From: CBDTTM01 sp965363355
GTDB taxonomy: Bacteria > Bacillota > Negativicutes > Selenomonadales > Selenomonadaceae
Length of the DNA: 26,645 bases
Reading direction: 5' to 3'
NCBI GenBank assembly: GCA_965363355.1
Contig: CBDTTM010000010.1
Location: 1 to 26,645, forward strand
How positions within the stretch are numbered: the first letter of the stretch is position 1; each line of letters begins with the position of its first letter. Both the position numbers and the translations under genes were made by a program. The notes under the pieces were generated by a model. The model saw only the letters and a list, made by a program, of their open reading frames with translations. It ran no database searches and was not told the origin of the DNA. Positions 1 through 6,801 of this stretch are shown here, in pieces.

Positions 1-80
1 CTGTTAGTTGCTTAGCACCCTTTTTTATATTGTCCTTGACATAGGGTCCACTTTATCTGATAAATAGAGATACTGCCCTT

Positions 81-743
81 TTAAGTTAACAGATGTTGGA
101 GGATTTCTTTTGGCAAGATTCCTGAAGAGGGAATGTCATGCCAAAGTCCATTTTCATCTTTCGCTTGAAAATGACAGTCGATATTAAAGATTTGATAGAT
201 TCCGTGCTCGGTCGGTGTGAAAAAAATGACGCTTGTGATGCGAAGCTTAGCCGGAACTTTTTCTGCAAGAATGTATCGTTTGTAATCAATTGATTCTTGT
301 GAGACGATCGCTTCGGTGTAAAGCAGGTTCCAAGCCTCATCTATTTTTTTGATGGGAAGCACCGTGGATAGAAACGGATCTTTTTGGCGCTTTTGCAAAA
401 GAGTAGAAAAAGCCAGCTGGTCTTTTTTCAATAAAAAAATGGATTGCTGTGTCGGCAGTGTTATTTGGTCGGGAATGATGAGACAATTATATAGAACGCT
501 TTCTCGGCGAATTGTTTGATTGAAGGCATAGAGGCTGCGGTCATTTTCATCAGATGGCGGATCGATTAAAAAATCGCCAGGGCGTAAGCCACTATAAAAA
601 GCGGGCCCATAGAGATTGACGGCGGTGATTTGGTTGTCATTGTCTTGAAGGAGCCCCTTTGTAAAAGGTAAGAATGGATGAGCCGATACAGTAACGTTTG
701 GAATTTGGATGAGTAAAAAAAATAAAAAAACTAATTTTTTCAT
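81..743 (-). CDS. Secreted hypothetical protein with PDZ-like segment
   Basis: No specific function is recognised. The predicted product is 220 residues and begins with a basic-hydrophobic signal peptide (MKKLVFLFFLL, with a likely cleavage after SAHP or nearby), so it is probably exported. Around residues 30-60 the pattern AVN-YGPAFYSGLRPGDFLI resembles the ligand-loop and GLRPGD motif of PDZ domains, which bind peptide C-termini. No protease domain follows, and the remaining ~150 residues look like a small alpha/beta domain I cannot name. The start was placed at the internal ATG because GAGGAG lies 8-9 bases upstream of it; an upstream in-frame ATG at 806 has no such site and would bury the signal peptide. 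The gene is divergent from the chemoreceptor gene at 932. A -10-like TATAAT lies on the minus strand at 792-797. Existence of the gene is fairly sure; the PDZ reading is tentative. Confidence 0.7.
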   Translation of the reverse strand: MKKLVFLFFLLIQIPNVTVSAHPFLPFTKGLLQDNDNQITAVNLYGPAFYSGLRPGDFLIDPPSDENDRSLYAFNQTIRRESVLYNCLIIPDQITLPTQQSIFLLKKDQLAFSTLLQKRQKDPFLSTVLPIKKIDEAWNLLYTEAIVSQESIDYKRYILAEKVPAKLRITSVIFFTPTEHGIYQIFNIDCHFQAKDENGLWHDIPSSGILPKEILQHLLT

Positions 744-791
744 AAAAACACTCCTCAAATAAAAGTTGAAAAACAGCAGTTCGACATTTTC

Positions 792-797
792 ATTATA
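792..797 (-). promoter_or_regulatory. Candidate -10 box for the secreted hypothetical gene
   Basis: The minus strand reads TATAAT about 50 bases upstream of the start at 743. No good -35 hexamer is seen 16-18 bases further upstream, so this is only a partial promoter match. Confidence 0.3.
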
Positions 798-869
798 TAG
801 CGTCAATCACTTAATAAAAAGGGGCGGAATTTTTATATAAAACGTAACTTTAATTGTAAATTTAAACCA

Positions 870-898
870 TTGACACAAACATTTGATTACTATATAAA
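870..898 (+). promoter_or_regulatory. Sigma-70 promoter of the 4HB chemoreceptor
   Basis: TTGACA at 870-875 and TATAAA at 893-898 are separated by 17 bases, a near-consensus housekeeping promoter that would start transcription near 905, about 25 bases before the ATG. A 16-base motif (TTGTAAATTTAAACCA, 854-869) abuts the -35 box and recurs before the aldehyde dehydrogenase gene. Confidence 0.75.
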
Positions 899-931
899 GA
901 AGATATAGAGAATTGCGAAAAAAGGGGGGCG

Positions 932-2653
932 ATGAGATTGAAGTTTTTTGATAATATGAAATTAAGCATGAAGTTAGGCGTTTTGATGTGCATGGCATTT
1001 ATCGTTGTAGGCGCAATGTGGTTTGCGGGATATTACAGTCATAAAAGTGCAGTTGAAGATTTGGCGAACATGTATGATGAAGGCATGGTTCCCGTGCAGC
1101 TTGTTGTGGAAAACAGAGCATATGTCAATAAAATGAATGGAGCTATGCTGGAGCTGATGTTGACTACTGACAATAAAAAGAATCAGGACTTGAAACAGCT
1201 TATCGAGGATCGGACGAATAAAGTCAAAACGAACATGGCATCGATAGAGCAGCAAAAATTCGATGCCAGCGGGCTGGACTTTATCAAGAAAATCAAGAAA
1301 TCCCAGCAAGATTATTTTGATGCACGGACAAAAGCCATAGAGCTCGCTTTACAGAACAAAAATACAGAAGCTTATGAACAATACGTCAAGGCAGTAGATC
1401 CACTAGCCACCAAATACACAGATGATTTAAGAGACTTTGCACAGTATTACAGCAAGAGAGCCGAGTCCATGAAAAACGATGCTGCAGCCTCAGCTGCAGC
1501 AACGACCAGGGGGTCTCTGATTTTTGTGTTTTTTAGTGTACTATTGCTTGGTGCAGTAGCGATTTTCATTGGCAAAAAAATCACGACGCCTTTGCAGCTT
1601 ATGGTGAAGTTCTGTAAAGAACTTGAAGACGGGGATTTTCGTGATAAACCAAGACAAGTTCGAAGAATTGATGAGATCGGTCAGCTAGCCGATGCTTTAG
1701 CCAATATGAGATCCCAGCTTCGCACAGTGCTCACGCAGGTCAATGAATCAGCCGAGCAGGTTGCTGCAGCCTCAGAAGAGCTTACGGCCAGTGCAGAACA
1801 ATCCTCGCAGGCTGTACATCAAGTTGCGGTGTCGATCAATGGAGTCGCCGAAGGCGCGGGAACGCAATTGGAATCGGTCAATAAAGTGACAGCCTCTATT
1901 GAAAGCATGGCAGATGGAATCGAAGGCGCTGCAGAAAATTCCAATCAAGCAGCCGAAAATGCAAAACAGGCTTCAGAAAAAGCCAGAGCAGGCAGTGCTT
2001 CGGTCAGCAAAGCAGTCAATCAAATGCATAATATAACGAAGACGGTCAGTTCGTCAGCCAGTGTTGTCAATCAATTGGGCGAACGCTCAAAGGAAATCGG
2101 ACAGATTGTCGATACGATTTCAGGGATTGCAGGGCAGACCAATCTGCTGGCACTTAATGCGGCCATTGAAGCCGCTCGTGCCGGAGAACAAGGCCGTGGT
2201 TTTTCGGTTGTTGCCGAAGAAGTCCGCAAACTGGCGGAACAGTCCCAGGAAGCAGCGGCTAAGATTGCCTCTTTAATCGGAGAAATCCAAGGTGATACAG
2301 AAAAAGCGGTGCTTGCCATGAATTCAGGAACCCATGAAGTCGAGGTCGGAACGCAGGTTGTTACAGCAGCTGGCCAGGCTTTTGAGGAAATAAAGGATTT
2401 GATTTTGGATGTGTCCGACCAAATAAAAGAAATATCTTCTGTCATGCGCCAAGCAGCCGATGGCAGCCAAGAAATCGTACTTTCGGCAGAGCATATTGAA
2501 ACACTTAGCCAATCGGCTGTAGATGAATCTCAGACCGTATCAGCAGCGACTCAGGAGCAGTCGGCTTCGATGGAAGAGATTGCTTCAGCTAGCAAGGGAC
2601 TTGCTGAATTGGCTGAAAAATTGCAAACAATCGTAACGCATTTTAGGGTCTGA
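932..2653 (+). CDS. Methyl-accepting chemotaxis protein, 4HB-type sensor
   Basis: This is a transmembrane chemoreceptor that would pass ligand signals to CheA/CheW. The 573 residues show a first membrane segment (about 14-34), a helical periplasmic four-helix-bundle-like domain (about 35-190, motif NRAYVNKMN), a second membrane segment (about 194-214), a HAMP linker (about 215-268, TTPLQLMVKF) and a long cytoplasmic coiled coil. The conserved signalling hairpin lies at about 395-435 (GQTNLLALNAAIEAARAGE, GRGFSVVAEEVRKLAE). Glutamine and glutamate pairs flanking the hairpin fit methylation sites. A G-rich ribosome binding site (AGGGGGG) precedes the ATG. No che genes are in the window, so it is an orphan receptor gene. 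The ligand cannot be read from the sequence. Confidence 0.93.
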   Translation: MRLKFFDNMKLSMKLGVLMCMAFIVVGAMWFAGYYSHKSAVEDLANMYDEGMVPVQLVVENRAYVNKMNGAMLELMLTTDNKKNQDLKQLIEDRTNKVKTNMASIEQQKFDASGLDFIKKIKKSQQDYFDARTKAIELALQNKNTEAYEQYVKAVDPLATKYTDDLRDFAQYYSKRAESMKNDAAASAAATTRGSLIFVFFSVLLLGAVAIFIGKKITTPLQLMVKFCKELEDGDFRDKPRQVRRIDEIGQLADALANMRSQLRTVLTQVNESAEQVAAASEELTASAEQSSQAVHQVAVSINGVAEGAGTQLESVNKVTASIESMADGIEGAAENSNQAAENAKQASEKARAGSASVSKAVNQMHNITKTVSSSASVVNQLGERSKEIGQIVDTISGIAGQTNLLALNAAIEAARAGEQGRGFSVVAEEVRKLAEQSQEAAAKIASLIGEIQGDTEKAVLAMNSGTHEVEVGTQVVTAAGQAFEEIKDLILDVSDQIKEISSVMRQAADGSQEIVLSAEHIETLSQSAVDESQTVSAATQEQSASMEEIASASKGLAELAEKLQTIVTHFRV

Positions 2654-2680
2654 TTTTTTATCCTGAACAAGGAAATCTTT

Positions 2681-2709
2681 TTGTTATGGCGAATATTAGA
2701 TTATATAGA
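2681..2709 (+). promoter_or_regulatory. Weak candidate promoter of the aldehyde dehydrogenase gene
   Basis: TTGTTA (2681-2686) and TATAGA (2704-2709) are spaced 17 bases apart, each matching consensus at four of six positions. The 16-base motif TTGTAAATTTAAACCA at 2715-2730 would lie at the transcription start. Read-through from the chemoreceptor is also possible, since no terminator separates the genes. Confidence 0.35.
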
Positions 2710-2754
2710 ATAATTTGTAAATTTAAACCAGGGCTTTCCCAGGAGATGAAAGCT

Positions 2755-2811
2755 GTGTTGTTCCCTTGGGGCGAATTTTTGCGGCACGTGGTTGGATGGG
2801 AGCTTATTTGA
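2755..2811 (+). CDS. Possible 18-residue leader peptide coupled to aldehyde dehydrogenase
   Basis: A short frame starts at GTG, nine bases after a strong AGGAG (2741-2745), and encodes MLFPWGEFLRHVVGWELI. Its TGA stop overlaps the ATG of the downstream aldehyde dehydrogenase (TGATG), the classic layout for translational coupling. The dehydrogenase also has its own GGGAG eight bases before its ATG. The peptide has no recognised motif beyond being rich in Trp and hydrophobic residues. It may be chance, but the strong ribosome binding site has no other obvious purpose. Confidence 0.35.
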   Translation: MLFPWGEFLRHVVGWELI

Positions 2812-4244
2812 TGAGAAAATATGGACTTTTTATTGATGGAAAATGGGTAGAAACCGAAGAGGAAATAACGTTTGTCAATAAAACGAATGGTGAGGTTGAG
2901 GCGCTGTTTTCCGTAGCAAAAAAAGAAGAAATCGCTGAAGCTGTAGCCGGTGCAAAAGCAGCGCTCGCGTATCCGGTAGAACCATATCATCGCTATGAGA
3001 TTTTGATGGCGGCAGCGAGGCTTTTTGAACGGGAAGAAGCTCAATTATCGCATGCGTTGACACAGGAGACTGGTAAGCCGATCCGTGAAGCCCGCACTGA
3101 AGTGCACCGGGCAATACAGACGCTTATCTTGTCAGCGGAAGAAGCTAAACGCATTAAAGGCGAGATGGTGCCGCTGGCAGGTGCACCATCTTGCGGACAG
3201 AGAATAGCTTATACCAAACGAGTTCCGGTTGGTATCGTTTGCGCGATTACACCATTTAATTTTCCGTTGAACTTGGCTTGCCATAAGATTGGTCCAGCAT
3301 TGGCAGCTGGGAATGCCGTATTGTTCAAACCGTCATCATTGACTTCTTTGTCTGCTGTTATGGTTTGTAAAATTTTTGAAGAAGCAGGATTGCCGCGAGG
3401 ATACTTGAACCTTTTGACGGGCCCGGGCAAAGAATTAGGCGATTTGTTGGTTGCGGACAAGTGCATTGATTTTTATAGTTTTACTGGCAGTGCCGCCGTA
3501 GGTAAGAAGCTGCGCGAAAAGGTCGGACTCCGGCGGATATCCCTGGAACTTGGTTCAAATGCAGCAAATATCGTACATCATGATGCCGATATCGATAAAA
3601 CAGCGGCGCTTTGCACGAAATCTGCTTTTGCCAATGCTGGACAGGTATGCATTTCCTGTCAGCGAGTTTTTGTTCATAAAGATGTTTATGAGAGTTTTTG
3701 CCGGGCAGCTATGGCTGCGACAAAGCTGATTGTTGGCGGAGATCCTCTCGATGAAAAAACAGACCTTGGGCCGATGATAAGTGAAGCTGAAGCAGCTCGG
3801 GCGGAAGAGTGGATTCATGAGGCGGTGCAGTCTGGTGCTAGAGTTTTGATCGGGGGACATCGTCACGGGGCATATCTTGAGCCGACAATATTGACGGAAG
3901 TGCAGGCTTCGATGAAAGTTGTTAGTCGGGAGATATTTGCACCGGTTTTTTCTGTTATTTCATATAATACAATCGACGAAGCGATAGAGGCGGTCAATGA
4001 TTCTGTTTATGGGCTGCAGGCTGGCGTATTTACCAGCTCGTTGGAAATTGCGCATCTTTGTGCAGAAAAGCTTCACGTCGGTGGCGTCATCATCAACGAT
4101 AGTGCTACTTTCCGTACCGACAATATGCCTTATGGAGGCGTAAAAGAAAGTGGTATTGGACGTGAAGGTCCGGAATATGCCGTGCGCGAAATGACCGAAG
4201 AGCGCTTGGTGGTTTGGAATTTTACGGGAGTCCGTCCTTTCTGA
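2811..4244 (+). CDS. NAD(P)-dependent aldehyde dehydrogenase, lactaldehyde-like subfamily
   Basis: The enzyme should oxidise an aldehyde to the acid with NAD(P)+ in the cytoplasm. The 477 residues span the whole ALDH fold. Visible landmarks are PFNFP (Asn150), the cofactor-binding KPSS (Lys173), the Rossmann turn FTGSAAVG (about 225-231), the general base Glu246 in LELGSN and the nucleophile Cys280 in NAGQVC. The C-terminal stretch INDSATFRTDNMPYGGVKES resembles the subfamily containing archaeal lactaldehyde dehydrogenase and phosphonoacetaldehyde/sulfolactaldehyde-type enzymes, from family knowledge. The ELGGN motif has Ser for the second Gly. The start was chosen at the ATG with GGGAG eight bases upstream; an ATG 45 bases earlier lacks one. 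No neighbouring pathway gene indicates the substrate. Confidence 0.9.
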   Translation: MRKYGLFIDGKWVETEEEITFVNKTNGEVEALFSVAKKEEIAEAVAGAKAALAYPVEPYHRYEILMAAARLFEREEAQLSHALTQETGKPIREARTEVHRAIQTLILSAEEAKRIKGEMVPLAGAPSCGQRIAYTKRVPVGIVCAITPFNFPLNLACHKIGPALAAGNAVLFKPSSLTSLSAVMVCKIFEEAGLPRGYLNLLTGPGKELGDLLVADKCIDFYSFTGSAAVGKKLREKVGLRRISLELGSNAANIVHHDADIDKTAALCTKSAFANAGQVCISCQRVFVHKDVYESFCRAAMAATKLIVGGDPLDEKTDLGPMISEAEAARAEEWIHEAVQSGARVLIGGHRHGAYLEPTILTEVQASMKVVSREIFAPVFSVISYNTIDEAIEAVNDSVYGLQAGVFTSSLEIAHLCAEKLHVGGVIINDSATFRTDNMPYGGVKESGIGREGPEYAVREMTEERLVVWNFTGVRPF

Positions 4245-4262
4245 TGTAATGTGAAACTAAAT

Positions 4263-4311
4263 AAAGAGCGAGGCCCCAATGGATTTTGGGAGCCTCGCTC
4301 TTTACTTTTTT
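4263..4311. terminator. Bidirectional terminator between aldehyde dehydrogenase and dCache receptor
   Basis: The perfect 12-bp arms AAAGAGCGAGGC and GCCTCGCTCTTT (4263-4274 and 4292-4303), extended by CCC/GGG inside, are followed by a T-run on the plus strand. The convergent chemoreceptor stop at 4317 means it can serve both genes. Confidence 0.85.
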
Positions 4312-4316
4312 AGCGT

Positions 4317-6341
4317 TTAAATTCGGAATTGCTGAATTTCTGCTTGTAGTTTTTCTGCCATTGTAGCCAGGTTTTGGCTGGCGTTGGCGATTTCCTGCAT
4401 AGAAGCGGATTGTTCTTCTGTCGCCGCAGATACATGCTCGGATTGTTCGGCAGCGTTTTTGCTGAGGCCGTCAATTGTTCGTACATTGGAGACAATTTGT
4501 CGGCTGCTTTCGGCCATGCTCGCGATGGCCGTTGAAATGTCATGCGCTTGGCTCGAGACTTCTTGGACAAACCCGATGATTTGGCGGAATGCGGCACCGG
4601 TTGACCCTACGGTCTCGGTTCCAATCTTAACCTGCTGGCTACCCTCGTTCATCGTGGTGACTGCATTTTGGGTATCTTGTTGGATTGCTAGGATCAAGTC
4701 GGAAATCTGTTTGGCCGCACTTTGTGAGCCTTCGGCAAGTTTGCGGACTTCTTCGGCTACGACGGCAAAGCCACGGCCCTGTTCACCAGCTCTAGCTGCT
4801 TCAATTGCCGCATTTAAAGCCAGTAGATTGGTCTGTCCGGCAATTCCTGAGATTGTATCAACGATTTGACCAATTTCTTTGGATCTTTCACCTAACTGAC
4901 TGACCACGAGTACGGAATGATCGGTTGTTTTTTCAATACGGTGCATTTGTTCAATGGCTTCTTCCAATTTTGCTCCACCGCCCTGAGCAACCTTTGCTGC
5001 TTCGGCACTTTTGCTGGCAGTTGAGGCAGCGTTGGCGGAGATGTCACGAATGTTTTCAGAAAGAGCTTCAACAGAGGTCATTGTTTCCCCAGAGGATGTA
5101 AGTTGTGTTGCTGTGCCCTGAGCAACCGCCGTGATGGCCGTTGCAATTTGATCAGAAGCCAACGAGGATTGTTCTGAGGTTGCGGTCAATTCTTCTGAAG
5201 CGGCAGCTAGTGTTTGAGAAGACTCACTGACTGAACGCATCAAAGAGCGAATCTTTATCCGCATCTCACGGATTGCCGTGGCCAATAGGCCGAATTCATC
5301 TTTGGTATGGATTTGTGCTGCTTTTTCCGTGAAGTCGCCTCCCGCCATTTCATTGACTGCTTGTACCATTACATGTAGTGGTTTGACGAGCTTGTTAGCG
5401 GCGATGAATATGCTGATGGAAATCAATATGAGCATGAGCAATGAAATGCCGCCCATAATCATCAATGCTTTGCGCGCTGGCGCAAGAATTTCATCTTCAT
5501 AAACGATTGTGGCGACGCTCCAGCCAGTCGTGTTTATTGGTTCTAAGAAGGCGATCATGTGGTCGCCCGATTTTGCGGTATAGCGATACATGCCGTTGTC
5601 GCCGCGCAGCATTTTTTCACCGAGAGCCTGAACTTGAGGGTCGTCATCTTCTGTTATTTTTTTCTTCATGATATAAGCTTGATCGGGATGGACGACAAAG
5701 GTTCCGTCGCCGGAGACGAGCAGTCCATAGCCCTTTTCACCGATTTTTAGGTTTTGTACTTTGTCAGCAACTGCTTGAACGTAGATTGCTGCGAGAATCA
5801 TGCCGACGTTCTTATTGCTCTCGTCTTTGATCAGTGAAATCGAGTTGACGATTATTTTTCCGGTTGCTTGAGAAATGACTGGGGAAGACATGAATGCATC
5901 TTTTTTGCCTTGCATGGTTTCTTTATACCAAGCTTTGTCCCCGACAACCATTTCTTTTGGACCAGAAGCGGTATAGCCGCGCAGGGTACCGGAATTGTCG
6001 AAATAGCCCCAACTTACGCTATCGTAAACATTCGGGAATTTTTTCTGGAGAAGCTGTAAGCGATATTCGCTGTTTTTGCTCGCTGCTGCGGGGTCGGTCA
6101 CAGCATTTCGTGCAGAAGGATTGGAGGCGGCAAGCTGCGTTTCTAAAAGCCGGGCATCAAGCCAGGCATCTATGTTCAGGGCCACTTCCTGTGTGTTTTT
6201 TTCGGCACCGCCTAATAGTTCTTTTTCTAGTACAGAGTTTACGTATTGGTAAGAGACACCAGATAAAATAATCAGACCACAAATTGTTATGGGGAGAATA
6301 AGTAAAAGAATTTTTCCTTTGAATGATAGAGAGTTGAACAA
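4317..6341 (-). CDS. Methyl-accepting chemotaxis protein with dCache sensor
   Basis: This is a second transmembrane chemoreceptor, 674 residues. It has a membrane segment (about 10-30), a large extracytoplasmic double-Cache domain (about 33-285), a second membrane segment (about 293-316), HAMP (about 317-370), and a signalling coiled coil whose hairpin (GQTNLLALNAAIEAARAGE) is nearly identical to that of the 932-2653 receptor. The Cache segment has GDKAWYKET, which resembles the amino-acid-binding RxWY signature but with Lys for Arg, so the ligand may differ. The start is taken as TTG at 6341: AAGGAAG lies eight bases before it, whereas a GTG three codons upstream sits almost on that site. 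The gene is preceded by an extended -10 promoter on the minus strand and converges on aldehyde dehydrogenase. Confidence 0.92.
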   Translation of the reverse strand: MFNSLSFKGKILLLILPITICGLIILSGVSYQYVNSVLEKELLGGAEKNTQEVALNIDAWLDARLLETQLAASNPSARNAVTDPAAASKNSEYRLQLLQKKFPNVYDSVSWGYFDNSGTLRGYTASGPKEMVVGDKAWYKETMQGKKDAFMSSPVISQATGKIIVNSISLIKDESNKNVGMILAAIYVQAVADKVQNLKIGEKGYGLLVSGDGTFVVHPDQAYIMKKKITEDDDPQVQALGEKMLRGDNGMYRYTAKSGDHMIAFLEPINTTGWSVATIVYEDEILAPARKALMIMGGISLLMLILISISIFIAANKLVKPLHVMVQAVNEMAGGDFTEKAAQIHTKDEFGLLATAIREMRIKIRSLMRSVSESSQTLAAASEELTATSEQSSLASDQIATAITAVAQGTATQLTSSGETMTSVEALSENIRDISANAASTASKSAEAAKVAQGGGAKLEEAIEQMHRIEKTTDHSVLVVSQLGERSKEIGQIVDTISGIAGQTNLLALNAAIEAARAGEQGRGFAVVAEEVRKLAEGSQSAAKQISDLILAIQQDTQNAVTTMNEGSQQVKIGTETVGSTGAAFRQIIGFVQEVSSQAHDISTAIASMAESSRQIVSNVRTIDGLSKNAAEQSEHVSAATEEQSASMQEIANASQNLATMAEKLQAEIQQFRI

Positions 6342-6418
6342 TAAAATCACTTCCTTTCAAAATAAGCAGGGCTGTTAGCCTGCATAATTGCTGAAATCAA
6401 AACCTGTTGTTGTTTATT

Positions 6419-6427
6419 ATTATAACA
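6419..6427 (-). promoter_or_regulatory. Extended -10 promoter of the dCache receptor
   Basis: The minus strand reads TGTTATAAT, a consensus TATAAT with the TGn extension, about 80 bases upstream of the TTG start. No clear -35 box is present, as is usual for extended -10 promoters. An imperfect dyad (ATCTCA...TGAGAT, 6458-6477) lies just upstream and could be an operator. Confidence 0.5.
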
Positions 6428-6516
6428 TAAAATTCGCAACATTCCATCAAACAGATGATCTCAATCATAGATGAGATTTATTTTTATAAATAGCAATCAT
6501 ATTCTATAAATACGAT

Positions 6517-6639
6517 AAAATAAGGCAAAATGGAATGGAATAAGCATTTTTTTCAAACGATGAAAAATAAGGAAAGTTAAGTACTAAGAAAAAAATAGGC
6601 TTTGAAACGATGGTACTTTACTTAAAAATAAGGCAAAAT
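6517..6639 (+). repeat. Short direct repeats in AT-rich intergenic region
   Basis: AAAATAAGGCAAAAT occurs exactly at 6517-6531 and 6625-6639, with a partial copy (AAAAATAAGGAAAG) near 6563. TTTnAAACGATG occurs at 6551-6562 and 6601-6612, 50 bases apart. The 450-base gap between the dCache receptor and the phosphofructokinase gene otherwise holds only the promoters listed here and no convincing gene. Confidence 0.5.
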
Positions 6640-6695
6640 AACTGACAAAAATACGATTTGCTTAAAATTTGATAAAAAAACTAAAAAACATTAAA

Positions 6696-6709
6696 AGCAA
6701 ACGTTTTCT
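6696..6709 (+). promoter_or_regulatory. cre-like box upstream of phosphofructokinase
   Basis: AGCAAACGTTTTCT matches the CcpA catabolite-responsive consensus (TGWAARCGYTWNCW) at 12 of 14 positions and lies 15 bases upstream of the proposed -35 box, a position typical of CcpA activation rather than repression. Whether the host has CcpA is unknown from this window. Confidence 0.4.
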
Positions 6710-6724
6710 TTTAAGCCATAGTGC

Positions 6725-6752
6725 TTGCCATTGTTTTTGATTATGATAGAAT
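6725..6752 (+). promoter_or_regulatory. Candidate promoter of phosphofructokinase
   Basis: TTGCCA (6725-6730) and TAGAAT (6747-6752) are spaced 16 bases apart. This predicts a transcription start near 6760 and a short leader before the ATG at 6802. Confidence 0.45.
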
Positions 6753-6801
6753 CGGCAGTGCATACAAATTTTATCTTTAAGAACAGAAGGGTGAAGCGAT
6801 C

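Noticed and set aside
36..64. Plus-strand promoter (TTGACA, then GATAAA)
   Set aside because: It would transcribe antisense through the secreted hypothetical gene; the -10 match is poor.
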